Notes: a model not told the origin generated them from the sequence alone. Counted from the stretch's first letter, positions 1 to 7,262 are shown. The stretch is DNA of 64,000 nucleotides from Brochothrix thermosphacta DSM 20171 = FSL F6-1036 (GCF_036884295.1 NZ_CP145608.1:1736001-1800000); one strand, 5' to 3'. A program made the numbers and translations.

Positions 1-218
1 ACGTAACGGGAACTGTTCGTTTGAAATTATATAAAGGACAAGCCATTGTTGTCGGTCGTAAGTCACCCGTTTCACTTTATAACGAAAACCTTGCAACCTA
101 TACTTCTGAAGATACATTCGACCAAGATGCAGCTGTTGGCTTTATCAAATTATGGGGCCTTTCTACTAAAGTAAATGCCGAAGTACAACTTCACGCAAAG
201 AGTACTGTCCATGAGTAA
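1..218 (+). CDS. argG: argininosuccinate synthase, C-terminal end (5' cut by window edge)
   Basis: Open reading frame entering from the left edge; codons begin at base 3 and run to a TAA at 216-218. The visible 72 residues contain the ArgG C-terminal stretch '[15 protein letters not shown]' followed by '[13 protein letters not shown]', which is typical of the family. ArgG joins citrulline and aspartate, using ATP, to make argininosuccinate in arginine biosynthesis. It overlaps argH by 8 bp, so the two are translationally coupled in an argGH operon. A TTG at 21 is an internal leucine codon and not a start. Confidence 0.95.
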   Translation, partial: VTGTVRLKLYKGQAIVVGRKSPVSLYNENLATYTSEDTFDQDAAVGFIKLWGLSTKVNAEVQLHAKSTVHE

Positions 219-1590
219 TGCTAAACTGTGGGGTGGACGTTTTCAAGCTACCAATGAGGAATGGGTCGATTCCTTTGGTGCTTCGATTTCGTTTGATCAA
301 GCACTCGTTTTAGAAGATATTCAAGGTAGTTTAGCTCACGTTAAGATGCTTGGCGCAACAGGAATTTTGCCAGAAGCTGATGTCTCACTTATTACAGAGG
401 GTTTACAGACTTTAATGGAACAAGCTAAAAATTATCAGTTGGTCTATACTGTCGCAAATGAAGATATTCATCTCAATATCGAAAAATTACTGCACGATTT
501 GATTGGACCTGTTGCTGGAAAACTCCATACTGGACGTAGCCGTAACGATCAAGTTGCAACTGACATGCACCTCTATTTGCTGAAACAAGTGCCGCTTGCT
601 ACTGAATTAATTACAAAACTTCAAACGGTATTGATTGATTTAGCGGAACAGCATATTCACACTGTAATGCCAGGCTACACACATTTACAGCGTGCACAAC
701 CGATTTCATTTGCCCACCATTTGATGGCTTATTTTTGGATGTTGGAACGTGATAAAGGCCGATTTGAAGATAGTATCAAACGGATTGATTTATTGCCCTT
801 AGGCGCAGGTGCCTTAGCTGGGACTACTTTTCCGATTGATCGCCATCTCAGTGCCGAATTACTTGGGTTTTCAAAACCGTATGCGAACAGCTTAGATGCT
901 GTCAGTGATCGTGATTTTTCAGTGGAGTACCTGAGTAACGCGGCTCTTGTAATGATGCATCTTTCGCGTTTTTGCGAAGAACTGATTTTATGGAGTAGTG
1001 ATGAATTTAAATTCATCGAGTTATCGGACACTTTCGCTACTGGTTCAAGTATTATGCCCCAAAAGAAAAATCCCGATATGGCTGAATTAATCCGTGGTAA
1101 GACGGGACGTGTATATGGTGATTTGGTGGGCTTACTAACCGTCCTAAAAGGATTATCTTTGGCATACAATAAAGATATGCAAGAGGATAAAGAAGGCGTA
1201 TTTGACACTGCACATACATTAGAAGGTGCCTTAACAATTATGGCAGGTATGATTGAAACGATGACTGTTAATGTCGCGCATTTAGAAGCTACCACGAAAC
1301 AGGATTTCTCTAACGCAACAGAACTGGCGGATTATTTAGCAGCGAAACAGTTACCCTTCCGTCAAGCGCACGAAATTGTGGGTCAGTTAGTGTTGTTTTG
1401 TATCCAAAATAATATTTACCTGGCTGATCTTAGTCTTGAAACGCTGCAAGCCGCGCATCCACTCTTCGAAGCGGATATCTTCACTGTCTTACAACCTGAA
1501 ACAGCTGTAGCAAGACGTAATAGTTATGGTGGCACTGGATTTGAACAAGTGAAAGCTCAAATCCATGAAGCAAAAGCTTTGCTTGCTTAA
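211..1590 (+). CDS. argH: argininosuccinate lyase
   Basis: A 459-residue cytosolic enzyme that splits argininosuccinate into arginine and fumarate, the last step of arginine synthesis. It has the fumarase/aspartase superfamily signature [11 protein letters not shown] at about residues 278-288, the '[13 protein letters not shown]' substrate loop, and the usual family length. I start it at ATG 211 ([11 protein letters not shown]), which matches family N-termini and gives an 8-bp overlap with argG; the frame is open further upstream from ATG 175, but that would add 12 unrelated residues. A terminator follows directly. Confidence 0.97.
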   Translation: MSNAKLWGGRFQATNEEWVDSFGASISFDQALVLEDIQGSLAHVKMLGATGILPEADVSLITEGLQTLMEQAKNYQLVYTVANEDIHLNIEKLLHDLIGPVAGKLHTGRSRNDQVATDMHLYLLKQVPLATELITKLQTVLIDLAEQHIHTVMPGYTHLQRAQPISFAHHLMAYFWMLERDKGRFEDSIKRIDLLPLGAGALAGTTFPIDRHLSAELLGFSKPYANSLDAVSDRDFSVEYLSNAALVMMHLSRFCEELILWSSDEFKFIELSDTFATGSSIMPQKKNPDMAELIRGKTGRVYGDLVGLLTVLKGLSLAYNKDMQEDKEGVFDTAHTLEGALTIMAGMIETMTVNVAHLEATTKQDFSNATELADYLAAKQLPFRQAHEIVGQLVLFCIQNNIYLADLSLETLQAAHPLFEADIFTVLQPETAVARRNSYGGTGFEQVKAQIHEAKALLA

Positions 1591-1600
1591 AAAACACATA

Positions 1601-1650
1601 AAAACCGCTGCTCCAAAGTAGATGAAAATCTACAGGGGGAGCGGTTTTTT
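1601..1650 (+). terminator. rho-independent terminator of argGH
   Basis: Outer arms AAAACCGCT and AGCGGTTTT enclose an inner hairpin GTAGAT-GAAA-ATCTAC, followed by a run of T. It lies 10 bp after the argH stop codon. The opposite strand also has a run of T, so it may act on both strands. Confidence 0.85.
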
Positions 1651-1829
1651 CATTGTAAATTAATGGGTTTGTCGCCAGTTTGATATCGTTGTACCTTCAG
1701 CTTTTTTAAATGCTCGAAAAAAAAATTTTCATCGTCTCCATTTTGAGCCAATTCAGCAGCTATCGCTTTACCAATCCCTTTTGTTGATCCTGTTACCAAT
1801 GCTGTTTTTCCATTCAAATTTAAATCCAA
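1650..1829 (-). pseudogene. remnant of a short-chain dehydrogenase/reductase
   Basis: A 59-codon frame from TTG at 1829. Its first 31 residues (LDLNLNGKTALVTGSTKGIG and following) are a clear SDR N-terminus: beta strand 1, the NAD(P)-binding TGxxxGIG turn (TGSTKGIG) and the next helix. The sequence then jumps, at about residue 32, to an unrelated or frame-shifted tail, so the catalytic YxxxK region and most of the Rossmann fold are missing. Normal SDR proteins are about 250 residues, so this is the product of a large internal deletion. No function is expected. A strong inverted repeat 23 bp upstream may be its old operator. Confidence 0.75.
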
Positions 1830-1851
1830 CGTTTATCACTACTTTCACATG

Positions 1852-1878
1852 ACTTTATATAATTGACTTATATAAAGT
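1852..1878. promoter_or_regulatory. 11-bp inverted repeat, possible repressor operator
   Basis: ACTTTATATAA and TTATATAAAGT form a perfect 11-bp inverted repeat around a 5-base centre. It lies just upstream of the SDR remnant on the minus strand. Its size and symmetry resemble TetR-type operators, but no adjacent regulator gene remains. The operator role is inferred. Confidence 0.5.
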
Positions 1879-1963
1879 GATTGTACGCCACTAACGATTT
1901 AAAAAAACTAGCACAACACGACTACGAACTCGCATTTAGTGCCATTAAACTTGAAAAAAAATC

Positions 1964-2010
1964 TAAAAAAAGAAACCAACTGCGGCAACATCTCCCACAG
2001 TGGATTTCTT
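1964..2010 (-). terminator. terminator of tcyP
   Basis: Read on the minus strand, arms of about 16 bases (AAGAAATCCACTGTGG and CCGCAGTTGGTTTCTT) pair with few mismatches and are followed by a T-rich run. It begins 25 bp after the tcyP stop codon. Confidence 0.75.
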
Positions 2011-2035
2011 AATTCTTATTTAAGCGCGACTACAT

Positions 2036-3418
2036 TTATGCTGTGACAGCATCGTGCTCTTCGTTATCGGCATTTTCTGGATCAAAGCTGCCATCAACTT
2101 TACTTGTGACAACACCAGCTACCATTGAATCACTGACATTCAATGCTGTACGTCCCATATCAATTAAAGGCTCGACAGAAATCAAAACGCCCGCTAAACC
2201 AACTGGCAGATTCAATGCTGATAAAACGATGATTGCTGCAAACGTAGCACCACCACCGACTCCAGCAACACCGAATGAACTGATAGCAACTACAGCTATC
2301 ACTGTTAGAATAAATGTCCACGAGGTCACATCTATACCTGTTGATACGGCTATCATAATTGCTAACATTGCTGGATAAATCCCCGCACAACCGTTTTGAC
2401 CAATTGACAAACCAAATGAAGCTGAGAAGTTTGCAATACCACTCGGTACTCCCATTCGTTCTTGTGCAGCAACATTTAACGGCAATGCACCTGCAGAAGT
2501 ACGTGATGTGAAGGCAAATGTCAACGCTGGCATTGCTTCTTTTAGGAATGTTTTTGGACTCATACCTGCGATACCAAGAATAGCGAGGTGAATAATAAAC
2601 ATCACTATCAATGCCACATAGGATGCGACAACGAATGTTCCTAATTTAGCAATTGCGCCTAAATCACTTGTTGCGGTTGTATTTGTAATAATGGCGAAAA
2701 CACCATAAGGCGTTAATTGTATAATCATACGCACAATACGAATAATGATTGCGTAAAACGAATCAATTAATCTAGCGAAAAACGCTGCTTCTTTGGCTTG
2801 TTTTCCTTTTAATGTTGTATAAGCAATCCCGACAAACATCGCGAAGATAACGACACCTAATGTTGAGGTTGGGCGTGCGCCTGTAAAGTCTAAGAATACG
2901 TTGCTAGGGATAAACTCCACAATTTTTTGTGGTAGTGTCAGGTCAACTGAAGCGACACGGTCTTGTAAATCTTGTGCACGTGCTAATTCTGTGGCACCTT
3001 GCGTAATACTACTTGCATCTAATTTAAATAATAACGCTGCTCCAATACCCACTGCAGCTGCAATTGCTGCTGTAACAACTAATACAACAATTATTGTTGT
3101 ACCAATTTTAGCGACATTCGCTTTCAACTGTAGACGAGTAAAGGCTGCGACAATGGATACAAAAATTAAGGGTATGGCGATCATTTGCAAGAATTTGATA
3201 TAACTATTCCCCACAAGACCTAACCAATCTGTTGTCATCGTTGTTATTTTCCCGGCTGAACCATAGCTGAATTGTAGTGCTAAACCTGCTAGGACACCTA
3301 CTCCTAAAGCTGTTAATACACGTTTAGAAAAAGAAACACCTTTTTTTTGCATTAGGACAAATAGTCCCAAAATAATGGCTGCGATAACTAAGTTTATAAT
3401 TACTAACGTGATTGTCAT
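2036..3418 (-). CDS. tcyP: L-cystine sodium/proton symporter, TcyP-like (DAACS family)
   Basis: A 460-residue integral membrane protein of the dicarboxylate/amino acid:cation symporter family. The start 'VLMQKKGVSFSKRVLTALGVGVLAGLALQ' and the long hydrophobic series match the cystine-specific TcyP/YhcL branch better than the glutamate branch. Later parts carry the family's serine-rich re-entrant region (TSRTSAGALPLNV) and the conserved NVSDSMVAGV segment near the C-terminus. It imports cystine for cysteine and sulfur supply. It is monocistronic, with its own TTGACA/TAAGAT promoter and a terminator on each side. The RBS GGAGTG precedes the ATG. Substrate is by family assignment. Confidence 0.88.
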   Translation of the reverse strand: MTITLVIINLVIAAIILGLFVLMQKKGVSFSKRVLTALGVGVLAGLALQFSYGSAGKITTMTTDWLGLVGNSYIKFLQMIAIPLIFVSIVAAFTRLQLKANVAKIGTTIIVVLVVTAAIAAAVGIGAALLFKLDASSITQGATELARAQDLQDRVASVDLTLPQKIVEFIPSNVFLDFTGARPTSTLGVVIFAMFVGIAYTTLKGKQAKEAAFFARLIDSFYAIIIRIVRMIIQLTPYGVFAIITNTTATSDLGAIAKLGTFVVASYVALIVMFIIHLAILGIAGMSPKTFLKEAMPALTFAFTSRTSAGALPLNVAAQERMGVPSGIANFSASFGLSIGQNGCAGIYPAMLAIMIAVSTGIDVTSWTFILTVIAVVAISSFGVAGVGGGATFAAIIVLSALNLPVGLAGVLISVEPLIDMGRTALNVSDSMVAGVVTSKVDGSFDPENADNEEHDAVTA

Positions 3419-3439
3419 TTCTCACACTCCTATTTTATT

Positions 3440-3498
3440 CCGACTGGATTTATATGAATTACAGATTTAATCTTATCGTTTCAGTCGGCTTTTGTCAA
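3440..3498 (-). promoter_or_regulatory. tcyP promoter with flanking inverted repeat
   Basis: On the minus strand, TTGACA (3493-3498) and TAAGAT (3470-3475) are separated by 17 bp, a near-consensus vegetative promoter. CCGACTG in the spacer and CAGTCGG in the start of the transcript form a 7-bp inverted repeat around the -10 region. It may be an operator or an RNA stem. A sulfur-responsive repressor such as CymR is a possible ligand but is not shown by the sequence. Confidence 0.7.
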
Positions 3499-3518
3499 CC
3501 AGACGATTTATTATGTGC

Positions 3519-3548
3519 AAAAAAACAACACTCCTATTTGGAGTGTTG
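3519..3548 (-). terminator. terminator insulating the tcyP promoter
   Basis: The perfect 9-bp stem CAACACTCC / GGAGTGTTG has a 5-base loop and is followed on the minus strand by seven T. It stops minus-strand transcription just before the tcyP -35 box. Confidence 0.8.
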
Positions 3549-3687
3549 CTTAATGTTTAAAGAGTTGCTTAAAAAAATCAGTCATTTCGACTCTTAAAAC
3601 CTAAATATATCTGTGTGAGCGCACTCACTTTTTCGCTAGAAGTTAAATGAAATAGCGTGATCTATCGCCCTCGATTGTTCGTTTCTC

Positions 3688-3837
3688 TTATGGTGTTGTC
3701 ACATGCAGTTCTTCAATTGTCCACTGCCTGACGCCGAATACCGTCATCACCTGAACAGTAAACTGCGAGTGTTTCCTTTTCACTACGGCCACTAACCCAC
3801 AATACTTTCTTTTAAAACTGTTATTTAGTTGTGTGTG
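3688..3837 (-). pseudogene. C-terminal fragment of an unidentified protein
   Basis: A 49-codon open frame ends in TAA at 3688 and has an in-frame TAG immediately upstream and no convincing start. The last residues (FTVQVMTVFGVRQWTIEEL) look like coding sequence forming alternating beta strands. I see a faint resemblance to the C-terminus of YolD-like proteins, which accompany UV-repair polymerases in Bacillales; this is not secure. Apart from the hairpins listed here I see nothing else in 3600-4200. Confidence 0.3.
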
Positions 3838-3852
3838 CTAAAAATAAACAAC

Positions 3853-3926
3853 AAAAAACGATTGTAGCTAAAACCTTGTAAAAAGTACGTTTCTACTTAA
3901 CAAAGATTTGCTACAATCGTTTTTTT
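3853..3926. terminator. long hairpin with run of T on both strands
   Basis: The 16-base arms AAAAAACGATTGTAGC and GCTACAATCGTTTTTT are perfectly complementary and enclose about 41 bases that contain a smaller hairpin (AAGTA/TACTT). The form suits a bidirectional terminator at the left border of the accessory island, or the ends of a vanished small element. Confidence 0.55.
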
Positions 3927-4045
3927 GATTCTTCCGATAAAATCAAGTGGTAAGATACAACTTCGTATCTCAAAAACTAAAGTTTACATTATAGTAAGTT
4001 CAATAAGCAAAACTTTGTAAGAAGCTTTATTCTTACTCAGTTTAT

Positions 4046-4080
4046 AAAAAGTCATCGGCTGGGGAGCTGATGACTTTTTT
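4046..4080. terminator. strong bidirectional terminator
   Basis: AAAAGTCATCGGCT pairs with AGCTGATGACTTTT through one G-U pair, with A and T runs on the two sides. It lies 129 bp after the stop of the putative immunity gene and would end that transcript. Confidence 0.75.
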
Positions 4081-4208
4081 GCTGTTTACGTTCGTTTATT
4101 TATTAAGCTCAGGTTGACTCTATCACTCTTTATTTGCAAGTTTTTTCTATTAATCGCTCGAAAAAGAGCCATAAAGAGTATCCCTACATTCATTTCATGA
4201 TGGTTTTT

Positions 4209-4700
4209 TTATTTGTTTTTATCACCTTTCATATAAATCATTATCGGTTTATCATAACCTTCTGATCTATTTCCACCTTTAAAAATATGCATATTTTTTT
4301 TATCGAACCTATCAAATAACATCTCATATATAGCTGACGAAAAAGAGTCTACTACCTTTAAAAAGAAGTCGTTATCAGTTTCTTCATCATAATTCATTTT
4401 ACTACTCACAAAACTTTTAAACTCCTCGGAATCTTTGAATATCAATATGCTTGATTCCATTATATCGTCTAAGTCAAACCAAATAAGATAGTCATACTTA
4501 CCTGTTTCAGTCTTTCTATCAAATATTTCTAAAAGGTCATTCACAAGTTCTTTTTTGTGTCGTAAGTTTATTTTTCGTGAGTATTCAAATGACTGCGCTA
4601 TAAATATTTCGTTAATATTATCTTCACTCTCATAACTTAGCTCATATAATTCATTACGCATCTCCAACCATTTTCTTTTCAACCCTCTTATTTTAGACAA
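4209..4700 (-). CDS. putative immunity protein of a polymorphic toxin system
   Basis: A 163-residue, soluble, acidic protein with no signal peptide or membrane segment and many Asp, Glu and aromatic residues (for example YDYLIWFDLDDIMES). I do not recognise its family. The assignment rests on position: it lies on the same strand 14 bp downstream of a fragment that is clearly the C-terminal tip of a polymorphic toxin, the usual place for an immunity gene. It starts at TTG 4700, with only a weak AGAAG upstream; an internal ATG (residue 14) is possible. With the toxin broken, it would be an orphan immunity gene. Function is inferred from context. Confidence 0.55.
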   Translation of the reverse strand: MSKIRGLKRKWLEMRNELYELSYESEDNINEIFIAQSFEYSRKINLRHKKELVNDLLEIFDRKTETGKYDYLIWFDLDDIMESSILIFKDSEEFKSFVSSKMNYDEETDNDFFLKVVDSFSSAIYEMLFDRFDKKNMHIFKGGNRSEGYDKPIMIYMKGDKNK

Positions 4701-4714
4701 TACAAAAACTTCTT

Positions 4715-4953
4715 TTATTTAGATAATATTTTCCCACTTCCATCTGTAGAAGCTTTACGTTTATTATTTTTATCTTTTATTTTCCATTTTTTTCCACCAT
4801 GACCAGCCTCATCTTTTTCTTTAACGAATCCGGTTTTCGGGTCTTTCCATGCTTGTCTTTTACTTTTTGGGTAAAATTTTTCAATTTAACTTTACCATTG
4901 ATATCATTGATGTACAACCACGTAAATAAGTTGCGCAACTGATTGGTGCGTGA
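4715..4953 (-). pseudogene. degraded C-terminal toxin domain of a polymorphic (LXG/Rhs-type) toxin
   Basis: The last 56 codons read 'AWKDPKTGFVKEKDEAGHGG', then KKWKIKDKN and KRKASTDGSGKIL. This layout (a DPKTG...K(D/E)xxGHGG...W block ending in DGSGKI) is familiar from toxin tips of secreted polymorphic toxins and resembles the Ntox21 type. An in-frame stop lies at 4886-4888. A one-base shift at the A-rich tract near 4880 restores a further 24 codons (SRTNQLRNLFTWLYINDING and following) up to a TAG at 4954-4956. The N-terminal secretion and pre-toxin regions are absent, so only a tip survives. Family assignment is by motif memory. Confidence 0.6.
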
Positions 4954-5000
4954 CTATAAAATTATATGTAGTAAGGTTGTAATTGAAGGGAGGTAATGTC

Positions 5001-5429
5001 TTGAGGAATGTACTTTTAATATTCTCCTTAATATCTATTATATTTTTGTTCGGTTGTTCTAAAAACAGTTCGTCAGACATAGTCGGCCTAGTTAATATTA
5101 AAGAATCACAAGAATTATCTGTTTTGATGAAAAAAAGCGACAACGCTATTTATTTTGTTTATTTTGGCAGACCTAGCTGTCCTAACTGTGAAGTGTTCCA
5201 ACCTAGACTAGAAAAAATTTCTAAAGAAATAAAACAAACAGTTTACTATTTCAATACCGATGAACACAGACAGAGTAAAGATCAAAAATCAGTGATTGAC
5301 ATATTAGATTTATATCAGATTGATAGAGTTCCCACGCTTCTAATGATCAAAAACGGAGAAATAGAAGAGGTTCTAAACGATACTATTAACACCGATGAAA
5401 TAAAAAAATTTATGACCCCAAAAAAGTAA
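5001..5429 (+). CDS. thioredoxin-fold lipoprotein, bacteriocin-accessory (PedC/BrcD) like
   Basis: A 142-residue protein. It has a lipoprotein signal with lipobox LFGC (Cys19), then a thioredoxin-like domain with active site SCPNC (Cys60, Cys63) inside 'YFGRPSCPNCEVF' and the cis-proline loop 'RVPTLL'. The motif FGRPxCPxC and the following 'KQTVYYFNTD' resemble the accessory proteins encoded with disulfide-containing class IIa bacteriocins. It would act outside the membrane in thiol-disulfide exchange. I start it at TTG 5001, because GGGAGG lies 7 bases upstream; the only ATG nearby (4995) hits a stop after two codons. It lies 13 bp before a cysteine-rich secreted PLA2-like protein, its likely client (inference). 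Confidence 0.75.
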   Translation: MRNVLLIFSLISIIFLFGCSKNSSSDIVGLVNIKESQELSVLMKKSDNAIYFVYFGRPSCPNCEVFQPRLEKISKEIKQTVYYFNTDEHRQSKDQKSVIDILDLYQIDRVPTLLMIKNGEIEEVLNDTINTDEIKKFMTPKK

Positions 5430-5442
5430 GGAGTGTTGTTTT

Positions 5443-5973
5443 ATTCTTAAAAAAATAATTGTGTTTTTAACCATATTTCTAATAACTGTACCTTTCCCTT
5501 TTAATATCTCACTTGTATCAGCCTCTGAAGTTTCTACTGTAGAGAACGATTCAGATTTTTTATTGTCTTATTTTTATAAAAAAGATGATATTCTCTATTT
5601 TGATATAGACAAAGCAAAAAGAGACAGTCTTTCAAAAGACTTAATTGAATCTGCTGAATTCGCTTTGAAATATGAATCATTGTCAGGAAACAGCGAAGAT
5701 ATAGAAAAACTAATACAAAGCAGAGGAATTCCAATATACGGAAATTGGTGCGGTCCTAAGTACGGCAGTGGAAAGCCAAAAAATAAATTAGACACTGGTT
5801 GTATGAATCATGATAAATGTTATGGTAAAAGAGGATATTTCGCTTGCAGCTGTGACAAGGACCTCATTAATTACATTGGAAAAAATAGTGGGAAAATGGG
5901 TAAAACCGAAAAAAAATTCGCCGTAGGTATTGTTACTTACTTTAAATTAGCTCCTTGCAACCCATTCGCATAA
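5443..5973 (+). CDS. secreted phospholipase A2-like protein
   Basis: About 176 residues. After a signal peptide (LKKIIVFLTIFLIT, likely cleaved after VSA, residue 27) comes a PLA2 domain: calcium-loop-like YGNWCGPKYGSG (Cys103), catalytic motif CMNHDKCY (Cys120, His123, Asp124, Cys126), then ACSCDKDLI (Cys135, Cys137, candidate second catalytic Asp138) and a last Cys172. Six cysteines would give three disulfides. PLA2 enzymes release the sn-2 fatty acid from phospholipids, so it could act on host or competitor membranes. The Lys-Lys signal start lies upstream of GTG 5461; AAGGAG at 5428 points to ATT 5443, a rare start codon. Otherwise GTG 5461 leaves a signal without basic residues. Confidence 0.7.
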   Translation: MLKKIIVFLTIFLITVPFPFNISLVSASEVSTVENDSDFLLSYFYKKDDILYFDIDKAKRDSLSKDLIESAEFALKYESLSGNSEDIEKLIQSRGIPIYGNWCGPKYGSGKPKNKLDTGCMNHDKCYGKRGYFACSCDKDLINYIGKNSGKMGKTEKKFAVGIVTYFKLAPCNPFA

Positions 5974-5991
5974 AAGAACGTTGGAGGTTTT

Positions 5992-6438
5992 ATGTTTAAA
6001 ACATTCTATTCTATATCTCTTATATGTATATTACTAAGTATATTTTTGTGGATTCCTAATATATTTTTAGGAATCGCTAATCCATATGTTATGCTAACCT
6101 TTTTCTTAGGGATTATTGGTCTTCTATTTTCATTGAAAATCAAACAAAAATACTTAATAATAGGGAACATAATTTCTTCTCTTAGTTTCTTTTTATTAAT
6201 GTTTTTAGGTTACATTTTTGAATTAGTATCTTTTTTCAAAGCGACATTATTATCTGCAATTGTTTGTAAAAACGTATCAGTTTTAGTTGTAACGGTCGTA
6301 ATCGCATTGTTAGATACATCAGTGATGATTTTTGGCTGTCCCTTCTTTTTCTCCTCTTATATTTGTATAAAAAATACTAACCAAAAGTTCGTTATTTCAA
6401 ACCTATTTTACGGGAAATTAGAATCAACTCTGTATTGA
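5992..6438 (+). CDS. small membrane protein, possible immunity or export partner of the PLA2-like protein
   Basis: A 148-residue hydrophobic protein with about four membrane segments (roughly residues 5-30, 33-50, 55-82 and 95-127). ATG 5992 follows GGAGG at good spacing, 18 bp after the PLA2-like gene, so they are co-transcribed. I recognise no family. The order lipoprotein, secreted effector, membrane protein is what one expects of a secreted toxin with immunity, but that role is inferred. From about residue 84 the character changes (VCKNVSVLVVTVVIALLDTS), and the opposite strand of that part reads like hydrophilic coding sequence, so the 3' half may come from a rearrangement. Confidence 0.55.
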   Translation: MFKTFYSISLICILLSIFLWIPNIFLGIANPYVMLTFFLGIIGLLFSLKIKQKYLIIGNIISSLSFFLLMFLGYIFELVSFFKATLLSAIVCKNVSVLVVTVVIALLDTSVMIFGCPFFFSSYICIKNTNQKFVISNLFYGKLESTLY

Positions 6439-6511
6439 TCTATGAAAAAACTTTAGGTTCTACTGTTTTAAAAACAAATCCTAAAGCAATAGTATTTTTA
6501 ATACAATTAAT

Positions 6512-6549
6512 AAAACTGTCATTCTGTATTTACAGAATGACAGTTTTAG
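6512..6549 (+). terminator. terminator of the lipoprotein/PLA2/membrane cassette
   Basis: Perfect 16-bp arms, AAAACTGTCATTCTGT and its complement, with a 4-base loop and a short T run. The hairpin ends 18 bp before the ATG of the next gene, so it could also influence expression of the XRE-type gene. Confidence 0.8.
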
Positions 6550-6564
6550 ATTGGAGACTTTATT

Positions 6565-7077
6565 ATGTTAGCAAAACAACTTAAATCCGCATGTCCTAAC
6601 AAAAAGTTCACGCAACAAGAGGGTGCAGATAAACTCAATATTTCAAGACAATCAATTTCAAAATGGGGAAATGGATCTAGCATGCCAGATATCGCTAACC
6701 TCATAGTTCTTGCTTCTTTTTATAAAATATCTATCCAAGATTTGACCAAAGAGAATAAGCAATTAAAAGAAAAAATATCTCGTAATAACGAAACCATTCA
6801 TACACAGCAACAAAAATTAGCTAATATTAGAAAAGTACTTTCAACAAGCAAGAATAATGATAGTTGGTTTTTATTAATTATTCTTTTATTTACTTTTGTT
6901 TTTGCACCTTTAAATTTCACCATCTTACCTCTTGTTTTTATGAAAAATAAAAAAAGTAATCAACTGTATAAATTAATTCTTATTTTATCGTTCATTTCAA
7001 CTGCTTCTACATGTTTCGTCTTTTACGATTGGCTAAGTGATGTATTTAATTTTGGCGGTACGATTACTATTGAATAG
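6565..7077 (+). CDS. XRE-family HTH regulator with C-terminal membrane domain
   Basis: A 170-residue protein. The N-terminal helix-turn-helix of the Cro/CI type is recognisable in 'LNISRQSISKWGNGSSMPDI' (about residues 24-43) followed by 'LASFYKISIQDL'. A short charged coiled-coil-like stretch (about 65-95) leads into two hydrophobic segments (about 102-123 and 133-153). This layout, DNA-binding head and membrane tail, is common in Firmicute regulators near bacteriocin or stress genes. It probably senses a membrane state and controls nearby genes; the target is unknown. In the HTH, QEGADKLN replaces the usual QEELAxKLN. The start is ATG 6565 without a strong RBS (TTGGAGAC is closest). Confidence 0.7.
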   Translation: MLAKQLKSACPNKKFTQQEGADKLNISRQSISKWGNGSSMPDIANLIVLASFYKISIQDLTKENKQLKEKISRNNETIHTQQQKLANIRKVLSTSKNNDSWFLLIILLFTFVFAPLNFTILPLVFMKNKKSNQLYKLILILSFISTASTCFVFYDWLSDVFNFGGTITIE

Positions 7078-7217
7078 TCAATTTTTTGTTACTTATTGTC
7101 GCTATAACGTTGACGTTACTTGTGAAACCCACTAATTTGTACTTTCCTTTAATTGTTGCTTTAACCGAACTGTTTTTAAAACAAGAAATGCTAGAAAAAG
7201 ACCCCGTAAGGTGCTGA
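7077..7217 (+). pseudogene. C-terminal fragment of a membrane protein
   Basis: After the XRE-type gene, another frame stays open for 46 codons and reads as membrane protein sequence (NFLLLIVAITLTLLV, KPTNLYFPLIVALTELF, KQEMLEKDP), with no start or RBS. It may be the lost 3' part of another gene, or of a longer form of the preceding gene displaced by a frameshift. It ends where an IS-like terminus begins. Confidence 0.35.
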
Positions 7218-7262
7218 CCCCTAAAAGTTAGGGTTTTTATTATACAGCTACTTTAAAAGACA
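7213..7262. mobile_element. possible terminal remnant of an IS3-family element
   Basis: The stretch GTGCTGACCCCTAAAAGTTAG, then a T-rich part and ACAGCTACTTTAAAAGACACC, resembles the terminal sequences of IS3/IS150-group elements in lactic acid bacteria and enterococci. No transposase and no second end are seen, so at most a scar remains. Confidence 0.35.

Noticed and set aside
729-1295. 188-codon minus-strand frame inside argH
   Set aside because: It is the mirror of a highly conserved gene with no RBS and an unlikely residue composition.
1881-2012. 43-codon plus-strand frame after the SDR remnant
   Set aside because: It reads like protein (LAQHDYELAFSAIKLEKKSK) but starts at TTG without RBS and its end coincides with the tcyP terminator hairpin; it may be debris but cannot be supported.
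3419-3600. SAM or other riboswitch before tcyP
   Set aside because: The leader after the -10 box is only about 45 nt and carries just a short inverted repeat, too small for known riboswitch folds.
4904-5143. 79-codon minus-strand frame overlapping the lipoprotein gene
   Set aside because: It covers the start of a well-supported plus-strand gene and has no RBS or recognisable sequence.
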